A stretch of DNA of 64,000 nucleotides from assembly GCA_934045075.1 (NCBI GenBank), contig OW203722.1:20250986-20314985 (forward strand), written 5' to 3'. Shown piece by piece: positions 44,303-57,673 of this stretch (its first letter is position 1; every line of letters begins with the position of its first letter). Position numbers and translations under genes: made by a program. A model generated the notes under the pieces. It saw nothing but the letters and a program-made list of their open reading frames with translations. It was not told the DNA's origin and ran no database searches. Source of the DNA: Yponomeuta sedellus. Taxonomy: Eukaryota > Arthropoda > Insecta > Lepidoptera > Yponomeutidae.

Positions 44303-45640
44303 TAGTGTCCAGATCCTTTCCTTAATTAACAGCCTTTTGTGGTATAAAGGTAGTTGAGTTAGCGACTGTACTTTCTAGTACATATCGATGAATCAAATAG
44401 TTAGGTCGTGAACTTCGCCAATCATGAATATCGTGACAGTGTATCTATCTGACTCACACTTCGTAAGTACATTCGGCATCATATAATATATCGCCTTTCT
44501 TTCTTATCGCGCTGATAAACTGTAATGCTATTTGTAATATTTAGGCATACAAAACAGTAAGCTAACTCAGTAATGCCCAGTAATTGTTACTATTACAATT
44601 CGATGTACATTGCGAAGTCGATTAAAGCACAGATTAATAAGAAGACTGCCACGCAATATACGTCGAATTATCTTAATAAACTACGAATTGTAGTTTTATG
44701 AAACTCGGCCCGGGCCGTATAACCTACAAAGGGCTTTACAAGTTCGTTTTTGCGAGAATCCAGCAAACATTTTGTTTGTTCTTACCTACTTAAGTATGTT
44801 ATGTGTAACCTGCCTACGTCATGCTTTTCTCATGTTCTAGTTAACAAAGTTATTCCCCACGATTCTAGTGACCGGTTGAAAGTGGGTCATGTGGCTGCGA
44901 CATTGAGAGCCGAGCAAATTCAAGGGAACTTAGTAATTTTACTGAGATTTGAACACATGAGTAAATATAGTCGGTTATAGTCAACTTTGTAATGTTGATG
45001 TGCAGTTCTACTGGCTGATATCGAATTCTTGAGAAATATTTTAAGGTGGCAATTTTGCAATCAATGTTCTATGGCATATAATATATTGAAATTATTTTAC
45101 TTAATCATAAACAAAAAGTTAGGTGAAAGAATTAAAACGGTTCAAACGTCCTTTGGTCCGGCAAATAAATACAGCAATGATCTACAAAAAAAAGCAATGG
45201 TTTGTCTTGACGAAATGAACTTATTATTCCCTTAAAAAAATGCTAACGATTAATAATTCACTGTAGATAGGTACGGTCTGGGTCAATAACGAAGTCGACG
45301 ATACCGATATCTTTGAGGTGTGTCTGACTTGTTTGCCGTCGTTCGAGGCTGTACAGTTGACAGCACGTAAATCTTTACGTACTCGCACTCTAATCAATTA
45401 TGTTAGGGCGATATTGCAACCAAAATGCAAAGGTTCCGTCGACTGTACTAGTCCTGGATTAGGTCATGAACTCATGATTGAGATCGTTTTACTAGGCTGC
45501 GAAGGCTGCAACGCATTCAGATATTTCGTGTATAGATGTATCATCATAATACAGGGAATAGTTTATAAACATCTAATTGCTGTATTTTATTGTTTACCTG
45601 CGTCGTACGTTGCCACTGCTTCCTCAAGATACATATATAT
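44303..45640. other. gene-free stretch right of DIRS
   Basis: AT-rich. Short ORFs on the plus strand (44750-44980, 45318-45824) show no family motif. No gene called. Confidence 0.4.
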
Positions 45641-45830
45641 CTATCTATCTATAATCAGCCCACATCAACCCACTGCTGGGCATAGGCCTCCTTTTTATTG
45701 CGCCATTCCTCACGGTCCTGTGCTTGTATATCAAGGATATTTAATTGCTCCGCAAATTGCTAATAAAAAAACTAACTGGCCAAGTTCGAGTCGGACCGAG
45801 GGATCCGTACAAAATTGTATGTAGGTACTT
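45641..45830 (+). repeat. LINE-tail-like piece plus family D edge
   Basis: A TATC run, then CATCAACCCACTGCTGGGCA and TAGGCCTCC (non-LTR tail wording), then CTGGCCAAGTTCGAGTCGG leading into a GATCCGTAC edge of the GGGTTCCGTA family. ACGGAACCCTAATGAC at ~46354 may be its other end. Confidence 0.55.
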
Positions 45831-47866
45831 ATTATAAATATTTGAAGAATAGAGTGCACGCAGTTTTTTCCGAGCTTGTCCGAATTTCAGAGAATTCGTT
45901 TTTATGATATAATTACGTGAAATGTATGGTTTTCAGATTTTTTCCTGTATTTATGGTATATGACGATATTACTTATTAAATTTATAGGTCCAGATCGACG
46001 GGAAGTAGTATTTGTTAATGATTCGCGATACTCATACATAGTTATATAATTATTATTAACTGTAACGCTGCCGAAACGTCGGGAAATAAGGTAATTACGC
46101 TTTACCTAATAAATAATCGCGATTAGACTCGTTTAATATATAACAACGGGAAGTACACCTTAAATTTTGATTCCTTTGCGTGTCGAATTTGCGTTTAAAT
46201 ACGAGTACGTTTGGGGAAATATATTTGCGTCATATACGGCCGTAATTTTTCTTTGTGTTAACTTAGAAGTTTGTTTCGTTTTTACAACTTCGAGGGAATG
46301 TAGCTGAGTATAGTAATATCAAATCGATACCCGTTCCGTTTTTTCTTTTGAGCACGGAACCCTAATGACAAACGTAATAAGACTAAGAAGTGATAGAATT
46401 TGATAACAGAATCAGTTACAAAAAACCTTTACTATTTGCTTACGGTGGCCTCCTTGATTCTTGGAGGATTCCTTGAGCTAAAGCAGCGAAGTTGCGTGTG
46501 ACATTCGTTCGTGTTTTATCCGACCTCTGAAAGAAACAGAGCGTTATATTTTGACCAAACAGCTGGACTGATTTGGACAAATTATTTTCTAATTGATACA
46601 CTAGAAGTTCTGAAACTTTACTATAATAATCCACGTTAATCAGAGTACAACAATTTTAAAAAATCTTAGCCTCTAAATATAATCAGAGTACAACAATTAA
46701 TTTCGGGTCGGGCCTGGCTCAGTTCAGCTCAGGTCGGGCTCAGTGGCGTGTCTTGGGAGATGCCTATGTCCAGCAGTGGACTGACACTGGCTGATAATGA
46801 TAATGGTCATCATCTTTATCACTATCCACACACGGCTGCCTACTCCTTTTACTATAGGCCTTTTCCACCAAATGCCATACCAATGATGATGATAATATTT
46901 CCTAACATTATCATCATCGCGTTTTACGCGGTCTATCACTGTCGCAGCCTCCAGTAAATTATACTTCTTCGTTTTCATCATATCCTCATGACTGAGGGAC
47001 GTGACTGGGGCTGCTTGGAGGGTCCCTTCCGAAGCTTTTTTTGTAGTGTTATAGTTCTCCCAAATGCCATACCAATAATGATGATAATGTTTCTTAATTC
47101 GCGCATTTCTCCAAAATGATCTAGATTTTGAAATGGACACCTAGTTTCAATTGCAATGTTCACTAAGCCGCAGTTTCTGCGCTACTTTCAATAGAACCTT
47201 TTCATTTCATCTCATTTCGAATATTTATTTGTTTGTTTATTATATGAGCACAACAAGTAACAATCAGAAACATATATAAAATTACAAGTTTATGGTGCTG
47301 ATCAATATTCTTACTTTTTTTAGATAAAAGTTTAGCATTAGCATTTATAAAAAGTTCAAAACACTCCTAAGAGGAGTCAAAGCCTGTATAGCAGCATGTT
47401 ATAGCATAAACAGGATTTCCTGATTATGCTATAATTTACTCAAAAAAATAAGAATTATTTAACATTTTTTTTGTTTATCTCTAATCAGAATAGTTATGCT
47501 AATCTCTAACTACCGTATAACGAGTCGCGTCGTAAATTTCACGTATTGCACCTTTACCCCTTTGAGAGTCAATTGCCTACTACATTATAATAATTTGTTG
47601 TTTGTGCTACATATTACCTTCAAACAAACCAATCCTGTGTAACAGGGCAGGTCACAAATCCGGCGAATACAGAATTAGGTATATCGATAATACGCAATAC
47701 CTGATATACAAAACGGTAATTCCTGGTATAACGATAATAGCGGTTCGATATTGTAATTTACAATAACTTTTTCTACGACTTTTGGAATTTTTCTGCTCAA
47801 TGCCAGGGTTTCCTAGTGCAGGGCTCACTATTGTGTATTTCTGGCAAAACTGTTGGTAAATAAATT
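45831..47866. other. gene-free, repeat-rich stretch
   Basis: GCCGAAACGTCGGGAAATAA at ~46072 and GATGCCTATGTCCAGCAGTG near 46760 are interspersed-repeat wording. CCAAATGCCATACCAATGAT (~46866) recurs with one change near 47062 as a short direct duplication. No gene. Confidence 0.45.
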
Positions 47867-48061
47867 ATTAAAACTGTTTTTATACGGATTTATGCTCGTT
47901 TATTATATTTTTTACAATTTTCCAACGTTTCGGCACTTTTTCAGGTGCCGTGGTCCCGGATGACTCCTGAAACGGCACCTGAAAAAGTGCCGAAACGTAA
48001 TTTTCCAAAATTGTAAAAAAATTTATAAACGAGCATAAATCCGTATAAAAACAGTTTTAAT
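47867..48061. repeat. 195-bp foldback
   Basis: Arms of ~90 bp, outer ends ATTAAAACTGTTTTTATACG and its inverse, inner ends AACGTTTCGGCACTTTTTCA / TGAAAAAGTGCCGAAACGT. The short loop contains GGTCCCGGATGACTCC. Only scattered indels. Likely a MITE. Confidence 0.85.
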
Positions 48062-48161
48062 TATGTCTACTGCTCGTGTTAACCTTAGAAAATACTAAAT
48101 AAATTATTTTTATTTTGGTATTTCATGATGTTTTAAAAACCGATTTAGAGACTATAAATTC

Positions 48162-48235
48162 CACCCATGCCGGGATTCGAACCCGCGACCTCTGGCTATC
48201 CGTGCCAGCGCTCTATCCAACTGAGCTAATGGGCG
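48162..48235 (-). repeat. tRNA-like sequence in a foldback, copy 1
   Basis: The minus strand has CGCCCATTAGCTCAGTTGG (A box), anticodon stem CTGGC/GCCAG around ACGGATA, and GGGTTCGAATCCC (B box), with a nearly pairable acceptor stem. Base 33 is not U and an extra base breaks canonical spacing, so it is probably not a working tRNA gene. Imperfect inverted flanks lie on both sides. See 60256-60328. Confidence 0.65.
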
Positions 48236-49436
48236 ACTCACCGGCATTAGTGAAATTTCGAACCTCTTTACACTATTCTCTGTATTACGTACAGGCAGTG
48301 ACATCTGGCTGAAGTAGATTGCATCACTTACATGTAGATTTCATGATGTTTCAAGTTTTGTTTGAAACCATTGTGCTTCAAGTGTTTCTTGTTGTGCTCA
48401 TTACCTTCCTTCACATAGTCCTGCATAACCGGTGCCGGCCGGCGGCAGCTGGGCGAGGTGAAGCTTATGGGGGGTCCTTAACATGCTCTGAGAGGTGGAG
48501 CTTATATGGAGGCCCTCAACATGCTCGAAGAGGTGATGCCTATCGGGGATCCTCAGCAGTGCTTCAAACGATCTAAAGGCAACGTCTAAAATACCAGCCA
48601 AATGCGGGTCGGACTCGTGCACCTACGGTACCGCACCACAATAAAATATATCATCTTCATCAGCCATTAGACGCCTACTGCAGGACATAGGCCTCCCTCG
48701 TGGTTTTCTAAGCGTCACGGTCTTGTGCCGCCCGCATCCAGCGACAGCCCTATATATGATATTTAAAGTTATGTATCTATTGTAGGCACCCTTAACTACG
48801 TAAGTGTAATCTTAAATGTACGATACAATATTATAGAGTCAACAAAGATCATTAACAAACTCGTTGGGCAGGGGCCCTGGCCGTGGGAATATTACTTATA
48901 TTGCAGATTGTGTGATCTGTCATTTGCAGTTTGGGTCCTTTAGCGGGAATGACGATTTTAACAAAGATGGTCAGATTTTCCCGCTGCCTTTTTCTTCATT
49001 ACATATCGTCCCGATAGCAGTGGCTGTATTCTGTACAGAGACACCAAGCATGACACTTCTATGTATTAATTACCGTTTTTGATATAGAGCAAAACAAAAA
49101 AGGTAACAAAATGGGTTTCTTGTATGGGTAACCCCATTATTTAGTTATATTTCTTTGGGAATTCGACATAATAACCCATAATGTTACTATGTCAGACTAG
49201 CTACCTGTTACGGTTCAATAGATCAAAGGCAAAGGCAACTGGCAATTTCTAAGGACTTTCTAGCACACAGAGCCAACATCACCTGCGCCTACGCACTAGC
49301 ATGCATGTGACGCAATACCCATAATGCCTAACAACATGCATTCTAGGACGAGCTCATGAGGGCTGAGAAATAGGCGCGGCGAGCTATCTGCATAGAATAA
49401 TTTTAGAAAACTGGAAACATTGGGTACCTTAATACC
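48236..49436. other. repeat fragments, no gene
   Basis: Includes a family D edge (CGGGTCGGACTCGTGCACC, ~48604) and a LINE-tail-like piece (GACGCCTACTGCAGGACATA, ~48670). GC-rich stretches near 48430-48560 have no coding signal. Confidence 0.45.
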
Positions 49437-49670
49437 TTGCGTACCAAGAAGTACACTGTACTTCAATATAGTTTACAAGGCAATTTTCCAGACAGAAGGG
49501 GGCCTGGGAGAGCAAAGATATCATGGCTAAAAGCCTACGACAGTAGTTTCAATAAAGTACATACCAGTTACTTTTTTGTATTGGCAACCTCGAAAAAAAA
49601 GATAGCCGAATTAGTTGTCAACATCCGATAGGAGACGGCACACGAAGAAGAAGGAAACGGTGCCTGGAGC
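49437..49670 (+). pseudogene. C-terminal remnant of a non-LTR retrotransposon ORF2
   Basis: The reading RRGPGRAKISWLKAYDSSF, then KKKIAELVVNIR, then a GAGACGGCACACGAAGAAGA tail, is the conserved end of many lepidopteran LINE ORF2 proteins. Only this end is left, with no RT domain nearby. Confidence 0.65.
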
Positions 49671-50083
49671 ACCCTCACTCAAATAAAAGGAAAAAACCCG
49701 CGCACCATGGACAGATATCATATATTTCGAGATGGTGATGTAATTGCAACGCATGACCACGCATGGCCCTCGCACAAAGCCACGTAAAACTTTTAATATC
49801 TTGACGTGACACTCAAGTAGCTACGCGTACGATTTGATGGCTATTACATCATGATAAATTGTTAACTTTACCTATGGCCTCTTGTAATAAAACTTGTGTT
49901 TGATAGATCTCGTAAAAATCGATTGATGGAAGTGTAGAACATTGATCGAATCTAGAGAAAATTGCCAAAAATACTGATTTTTACTCATACACGGTTGAGT
50001 ATAAATCACACACTGATAAATCATACACGGTTCGGTAATATTACCAACAGAGGATGCGACGATAAGAACAAAATCATTAATAG

Positions 50084-50215
50084 CAGCCGTTAAGGCATGT
50101 CAACAAAGGGCTTATGAGCGGCTTGTAGTAAGGCCCCCTTAGTAAGTCCGGAAATGAGTTAATATGTAATACTAGCTTTTGCCCGCGACTCCGTCCGCGT
50201 GGACTTTAGTTATTC
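50084..50215. repeat. family A fragment and RTE-like edge
   Basis: 50084-50140 matches the minus orientation of family A (CCGTTAAGGCATGTCA, TTATGAGCGGCTTG). ACTAGCTTTTGCCCGCGACT at 50171 is the start of a widespread RTE-type repeat; a diverged edge is at ~18506. Confidence 0.55.
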
Positions 50216-51656
50216 AGCATGCTTCAATAAAAGGTGCAGATGACTGGAAGAGATCACTTTTAGTGATAAGGCCGCCATCTGTACTCTTAGGTTAAGAAAT
50301 ATCTGTGTATGTTCCATTTTTATGTACAATAAAGTGTTCTCTATCTATCTTTCTTATTAATGATCATTGCAAAACATACTTTAAGGGGAAACTGCAGTCT
50401 TTTAAATTCGAATGGGTACTCCGATGGAATGAGTGGTTTACGGGGTACCTATATATATATACCGATTCACCTCTAGGACAGCCAGTAAATACAATGGCCT
50501 GTATTACGTTTTTATGTAAAACTTTCCGCGCAACCTGGTCCCATTGCACAAATTGGGAGGATTAAGATTTCGCGGTAGTGGTACTGGAGCACCAACTTTA
50601 AGGATAAGACGTGTGTGGGACGGTAGACCAGGTGGGTTCAGGGTATTTAGGGACTCAACGGGATAGTCTACTGCATCATCCATATGCACTACAGTGACCA
50701 CAGACTAATCAAAAGATCAGATTAATCACACACAAAGTAATTAATAGCGTTGGTGCATCTGGCACGCCGTTTTTTCTAGTTTTTACTTCTTTCCTTTTCC
50801 CAGTAGCCGTTTTGGCGATAACAGGAAAAAGTGAAGGAGAGGCGGGCTCTGAAATTGGCACGGCGACTTAATTCTGTACATATACATAAAAATGGCCATG
50901 AGATAGATAATGTGAAAAGCGTAGTCATCCCACGGGGTTACCTGTAGTACCAACACTAAATATAGGTAAACTTCAAAGACGTACGGAAAGAGTTGCCCTG
51001 TCGCTTCCAGCTCACATAAACTACCATAAGTAGGAGAGCGTGACATGTCAATACAGTATTAAGTAGCACTGGAGTAATTGGCTACTACATCCCAGTTACT
51101 ACATCTACTAATCCCAGTTGGCTACTACATGGCTAACGATTCGCTCACGTACCTCCCTAGCCATCACCTGTGTGTCATACAACAGATATGACATGGCCCG
51201 AAACAGAGATAATTGGAACTGCAGTGTGGGGCACCATGGATTCATCAATTTGTAATAACTCAACAATCATTGCATGTGAGGGATAACAAACAATAAGTAA
51301 ATATCAAAGGTTCCACTCAACAACCAAGAAATTAAAACACCGTAAACGAACTAAGAGTAATATTATGCCAAGACAGAATGGCTTTTACGTCGACTACAAA
51401 AGGTAATATTATATAGTGGTAATAAGTATATAGTTAAATTAAAAAAAAAAAGATATTTGACAATAAAATATCACCTCACCGTTTGAGACAACCCCCACCT
51501 TCTCCACGTCACCTGTTGGTTGGCTAGAATAAAATACAATTTAGTATTAAGACCGCCCGCCCGCCGCTGTACAATCTTTACAGGTACAATAATGAATTTA
51601 ATAATAATAATAATAATAATATTTCCCAACAACATCAAAGAATACAACAGAACAAA
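50216..51656. other. gene-free stretch
   Basis: Contains short TA and (AAT)n runs (~51596-51620). Short ORFs on both strands look random. Confidence 0.4.
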
Positions 51657-52250
51657 ATTTTGCAACCCCGTTCACTCCCTTAAGGGCTGAATTTAAAAAA
51701 AACGGCGAAACACGTATTCAATCAATTGTGTTGAAGAGTATTATAAGTTTCAAGAAAACTAGACAACATTCTTTATACCTCCCACACAAATTTTAGAAAC
51801 CCTTTTCGCCCCCTTAGGGGTTAAATTTAAAAATAATCCGGTCTTATTCCATGTCTACAGTATATATAGATCCTATGTGCAAGATTTCAGCTTCCTAGGT
51901 TCAATTTTGGAAAAGATTCAAGGAATAAAATTTTGCTCTCCCTTTCACTCCCTTAAGGGTTAAATTTAGAAAAACGTTGAAATACGTTTTCAATTGATTA
52001 TGTTAAAGAGTATTTATTTATTTTAAGTTTCAAGAAAATTAGACGACGTTCTGTACTTCCCATACAAATTTTGACAACTCTTTTGACCCCCTTAGGGGTT
52101 GAGTTTAAAAAAATCTTCTCTTACTCCTTGCCTATATTATATACAGACTCTCTGTGCAAAATTTCAGCTTCCAAGGTCCAACGGCTTGGGCTGGGCGTTG
52201 ATGAGTGAGTCAGTCAGTCAGGACTTTGAATTTTATAGGTATAGATTAAG
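51657..52250 (+). repeat. RTE-like repeat with a ~274-bp unit in two tandem copies
   Basis: TTTTGC...TTCACTCCCTTAAGGG starts at 51657 and again at 51931. Each unit also has a CCCCCTTAGGGGTT block (51809-51822 and 52086-52099) and a CAAGATTTCAGCTTCC-type block. It ends with GAGTGAGTCAGTCAGTCAGG, wording typical of lepidopteran RTE-type 3' ends. Confidence 0.7.
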
Positions 52251-52384
52251 TATTTAGCAAACATTTTTTTGTTCTCTTCGAAACTCTTAACCGAGCTGAC
52301 CGGCCCGAAGGTAGCGGCTTACATTGTACATTCAGCAAACAGAATGTAAATTATTTATGTTGAAATGAATTGATTTGATTTGAC

Positions 52385-52700
52385 TTCCGATTTCCGTTTA
52401 GTCGGGTTTGTGTCTCACTGATGGGCAAAGGCCTCCCCCATGATCTTTCACCTCTCCCTGTCTTAAGTCCTCCTCGTTGACCTAGCGGTATCACGTCTGA
52501 TTACCATGCCGGAGGTCGGATGTTCGATTACTCGATCGTAATTTTAAATTACAGCTATTTAAATAACCTCGAGTTGGTAATGTCTAAAAAAATCCTTAAA
52601 CTTTTTGATATAAGTGAAATAAAAAACATACTTTACACAACATGGAATTACAGTCAGACTGAGGCCATTTGCACAAATTAATACGGCGGCCTCGAGTAGA
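52385..52700 (+). repeat. LINE-tail-like piece and tRNA-derived SINE
   Basis: GATGGGCAAAGGCCTCCCCC is tail wording. From ~52470, TTGACCTAGCGGTATCACG and GATGTTCGATTACTCG resemble A and B boxes of a decayed tRNA-like head. Confidence 0.5.
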
Positions 52701-55700
52701 AATCGAACGTTGTGGGCTCTGTTTTCGTAGACAAGCATATTAACCCCTAGATCAATGATGTTGTTTTGTGAGACGTGGAATTCTCACGGCCCCCGGAATA
52801 CAAAGCTTGCCCTCGCCGTTTTAGCTAGTGTTGGCTATTATGCTTCACGCGGTCGCGAACATTACTTACCATCTTTATTTGTACTTCTTAGCGTGTGGCA
52901 AGCCAACATGGTGAAAGGATTTGCCAATCAACGTAAGTAAGGGGTTGTTGCCCAGGGTGCGCCAGGCGTACAGGCTTGTGTGTACGTCGTTCGGTTAGTC
53001 TCCTCTCATGCATTTATTGGTACTGTGGGTAAACCTTATCAACGTTTGTTGAAGACGGTGACATAGGGAAGAGCGGGTGATCGTGCTCTTCCACTATAAA
53101 GGGAAATTTCCCGCCAGGCAGATCGTATGCCTGGGGACGGCCGGTCCAACTATTGTTAGTCGGACGTTATATGGTATTCGTACTCATGGTATTCAGCGTG
53201 TTATCTTATCGAACCTTGTCATTATACCGCGCATGCAAGAATTACCTGCACATTAAGAATATTAATATTGTAGTCTGTTGAATTGAAACGAAAATGGTAT
53301 AGGTACGCTTGGCAAACTGCTTGCTTAGCATGAACTTGACTTCACGCTGTAACGAGTGTTAGGAACCATCCATATCCAACCAACCAATCTACCAACCAAC
53401 CTTATGTAACCAACCAATCACGTGACACGTTAATGAAAGGGAGAGATCGTAAGTGTCGTGACGTCACACGTGTTATTATAACCTAAAACTTCGGCCCTAC
53501 TTTCGGCTAACTTAAAAACTGGCTTAAAGTTTGTAATTAACTGAAATATTTCATAGTTGAAAAATTTTATGTGAAAAAGATTTTAAATGGAGGTTAAATC
53601 ATTATAGAAGTGCTGTTTTAAATTAATAATTTCTAAAATACGCGATAACGAGACACAAGAGAGAAGAGGAGGTTTAATAAATGTTACCACCTGTGACAAG
53701 GCCCCCGTCCTTACAAAAATCATGAAACTCGTATGACTTAATGTGTGGGTGGCCATATATCATAGACCGATATTCGTGCGTCCGTGAAACATACATATCG
53801 CTCCATTCCTTGATTTCATACTAAACGTGTTGGTATTGATAATACTATAGTCCCATTAATACTCGGCAGTAAACGCCAGAGTCGGCATGGAAAATCCCCT
53901 AGTAAGCCATGGCCTGATATCCACTTACAATTTTATTAGGTCTCGCGATCCAAAGTACCAATAAACTGGTTAACCGTATTCTGACGAGCGATGAACGTGG
54001 GTGTGGAAAAGGCGCTAAATCTAGAAAAGCAATAAAACAAGAAAACACTAAGTTGGCATTCTGCCCGGTAGCTTTCAAACTTACGACCTAATATGCTGAA
54101 TTGGGTAAACTCGTTTGATTTAGAACTGTGGTAAATGTGGTATAATAAACTGGTCGTAAATATTGTATTGTGTTGAGAAACTATTTGCAACCTCGTAAAG
54201 TAACCAGCCGACTGCTATCGCGGGCGACATAAATGCTAGGATTGCGTAAAAAATTTCTGACGTTACAGGCAGTATTGATTCTTTACCGTTCCGTTTGCCT
54301 TGTGTTTATATCTACTTAATTTTCCAATTTTGCTGCACAAAAGCGTATACTTTGCCAAGAAGCTTGCCATTGAAAGAGACGTCCCCGTTATTTCTGCATT
54401 CTTAGCTGCTTTTTGTTACAATGTTCGAAGAAATTGCGTCATGTCATGGTCCATAAAGTCCCTAGTATTTTCAATGTATCGCCCCCAGCCTGAGCTAGCT
54501 ATGATTGCAGTGAAAATAACACTAACGGTCTTCTTTATACACACTCCTAGAGGCATTTTATTAAAGCTGTGGTTACGTATTTCCTTGTAAAGATCTCCAC
54601 CACAGACTATTTATTTCTATATTATTTTGCGTTTTTGCGGTGTTTTAAGTAATTGTATTTTTATAAATAAGGCCATAACCTGCTAACTAGTAACGAGCAG
54701 AGCAACCACTCCCGTGAAACAAAGATCATCGATAGCAGTTTGCTCCTTGCCACGATCTTGATTGATTGGCGTGTCGTCTTTACGTTCATTCCTTTTTGGG
54801 GTATTTACTTATTTGGATATGTGGTGTAGATGTAAAGCGTAAAACATTCACAAGTGCTAACTGCCTTTGCCATTTGTGGTAATCCCAATAAAGCAGGATC
54901 AAATAAAAAGAACCGCACTAAAGTGTTTAAAGAACATTTTGAAGCGTGCGTAAAATCGGCACTAGAGGCGAAACGTTATGACCGAATCTGAAATGAAAGT
55001 GTTTATTTTCCAATTTTTATAAATCTTTTATTATTATATTATATTTTTATGGCGTGGCTTTTGTGCACAATATCGGTTATCAAAATACTCATAATTAAAT
55101 TATTCTATTAATTGTGACTCCATCAAACCTATAAGTAAAATAGCAAAAAGAGATTGTATGTAAGCATGTCAGTAGTTTCGATATAACACGTGGAAGTGTT
55201 AAATTTCCGAAAGAGGCTAGCAATAAATTAAAATAACAGCCAGGTTTGTGATAGATATTAAAAACAATTAAAATTCTCATTCGTAGTAACATCTTTTGCT
55301 TAGTTTAACCCATCTCTAATGGCCACTCGTCACTTGACTGCCACATTTCGTGAAGGCCGTTGTACCAGTCCGCTTCAGACGCGAAACGTGTCATCGTGCG
55401 TGTTTGAGGGAAGCCACACATGTTGCTGAAGTGTGTGGAGCAACTAATTGCGATGTTGTCATTGACCGTGAGCGAAGCAACCTTATCCTTCGCAAAAGGT
55501 CGCTGCTTCGGCAGAATTCTGACATCTGTCTTCAAAACGTGCTATGCCGCGTTTACTCCGCTCCGCGCGGAAGTGGGCTAAACAGTGTTGGATCCTTGTA
55601 GACTATTCGCTCTCTGAGCCGCCAGCCGAGTGTGACTGAGCCTATTAGGTTACTTTTGTTGTCTCTCTGGTTTTCGACAATAGAAATGTGTTATAGTTTG

Positions 55701-56365
55701 ACGTGTAAACGTGGACGAGGAATGCGTTTGTTCTTTTGCGGATCCGCAGAGTGACGTGATGGAGCTGATAAGCAGACTTATCGAACTGTGTACATGAAGG
55801 GCGTGGTTCTTTGTTAGTACAGACCGTAGGTTTTTTGCTCTGTAAAAAGTGGAAAATAAATGGTTTTAATCTATGTAGGTTATATAGAACGGAGTTTTAA
55901 TAAAAGACAAATTTTCAATATTACGCGTGCGCCACTATCTTGAATTGAAGGTGCCATTGTTTTTAATTATTCCTCAACCATTGTCTCTACGATAAAAGTG
56001 TTTAAGACTAAAGTTTTCTAGATATGTTTATTATGTAAGTGTTCTATTTTACAATAACAAGCGGCGAAAAGTAAATATAAAAAAATACTTTCAAAGGCAT
56101 TCAATAGAATAGAAAATCAAAAAACCTCTTCTGAAAGATAAAACATAGACAGTAAATGCGTCTCGCTGCGTAATACTATATCTAAATAAAATTAAAGTTC
56201 TACGAAAAACACTGGCTGGTCTATATTCTGACCAAGCATTCTGAAGTTCCACGGAGCATTCAAGGCCTAGCGTGACGTTGACAACGGTTGCGGTTGTGTG
56301 TAACCGATAACACCTCACCTTTTAACTTTCGGGTGTACTTATACAGTAACTAGAATGCCGACGTC
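52701..56365. other. gene-free stretch
   Basis: No gene is recognised. CCAACCAACC-type runs occur at ~53373-53420. ORFs of up to ~95 codons (54300-54590, 52755-52940, 55305-55601) show no family motif. Confidence 0.4.
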
Positions 56366-56601
56366 GATATCAGCCCTTGTATGTCCCCACTGCTGGTTCA
56401 CGGGTCTCTTCCTGAAACACACAAAGGTTAGGCCATACTCCACCACGGGGGCCAAGTTCGGGTTGGTGGAGGATTGTAAGACAGTGGCGAGCCTTACTGT
56501 ATAAAGTTATCAAGCCGCTCATAGGGCCTCTGACATGTCTTAAAGACTGTCATTACATGACAGCCGGCACCAACGGCTTAATGTGCCTTGCGAAACACGG
56601 A
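56366..56601 (+). repeat. dispersed repeat family A, copy 4
   Basis: GATATCAGCCCTTGTATGTC, GGCCATACTCCACCACGG and CAGCCGGCACCAACGGCTTA in order. Confidence 0.8.
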
Positions 56602-56635
56602 ATTGCCGACAAAAAGTTGGCAAAAGAGTTACGTG

Positions 56636-56755
56636 TTTCCGACACGATTCCTCTAAAACACTTCTCAGAGGCAGTTTAAATTATCTGTGGCTACGCCTTT
56701 CCCTTTACCACAGACTGCCTCTGATGAGTGTTTTAACGAATCGTGTTTTTACAAA
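56636..56755. repeat. foldback element
   Basis: ACACGATTC, AAAACACTTCTCAGAGGCAG and TCTGTGG are mirrored by CCACAGA, CTGCCTCTGATGAGTGTTTT and GAATCGTGT. Imperfect arms of ~50 bp. Confidence 0.75.
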
Positions 56756-57673
56756 TATGACTGTTTAACTTCACTCACGATGTTTGTAGTCAATTTGCAA
56801 ATATCTTCCGCTTTGCTCATGTAACTTAAGTAAGTTAACTAGCCATCTTTAAAAGTAGCCGGTAAGTGTTGCGTTTCCATTAGTGAATTGCCGATATTTC
56901 TTCGTGTTCGGTAACTATAAGCATGGAAGTGAACGCTAATTGTGCACAGACTCTGTTAATTGCTGCTAACTCATCTGTAGGTCGCTAATCATTTGACATT
57001 CACTGCTAAACGCTGTCTTTACAGGTAGTCTCTGACTGACTATAATAGTTTTGCAAAGTTATTGTCGGCAATACTGGCCACTATACCGGCACTAATGTTG
57101 TAACAATAAATTAGACCGATACGGACTAATTGTCTTCGTTTTGACAATAAGCTGACGATTACATGTCACAGAATACAAGAAGCTTTTAGATACGGTGCCA
57201 AATTATACGTATTATCGGTAGTAGTTTGAGTTTGCCCCTACATGCTACAATATTATAATTAATAACTTTTATGTTTTATATATGGTTTTTGAAGCCAAAG
57301 TGGAATAGATCACAACAATCGTGCCACCGACCGCAGGGAAGCTTCTAGGGTTCCGTAGTCAACGAAGCGGCTAACGGTGGTTTGTTGAGCGTAAAAAAAG
57401 AGTCAGGACTGTTTGTAACACCTGTAACAAAGCTCAAAGGAACACTAACACAGCTAAGTAGCAAAGTTTACAAGTAACCGTCCACCAACTTATAAAAAGG
57501 AAATTTGGTATAAATTTCATTGAAAATTACTTTGATGACGTAAACGTTATTTAAGTTAAACCGTGTTTGTTCATATGTGCGTAATTTTCAGTTAAACTTA
57601 TTAATATGATTATGTACCTACTGTTTTGTGAACTTTATATGACAACATTACAAAAGATTACACTTTTTCGCTT

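Noticed and set aside
52755..52940. ORF with a good donor at its end (GTAAGTAAGG), resembling an exon
   Set aside because: It follows a decayed tRNA-like repeat, has no family motif and no matching acceptor frame.
54300..54590. 96-codon ORF with hydrophobic stretches
   Set aside because: Compositionally AT-rich and leucine/phenylalanine-rich by chance; no motif.
55305..55601. Overlapping ORFs on both strands
   Set aside because: Neither protein has a recognisable pattern; the overlap is expected by chance in a locally GC-richer patch.
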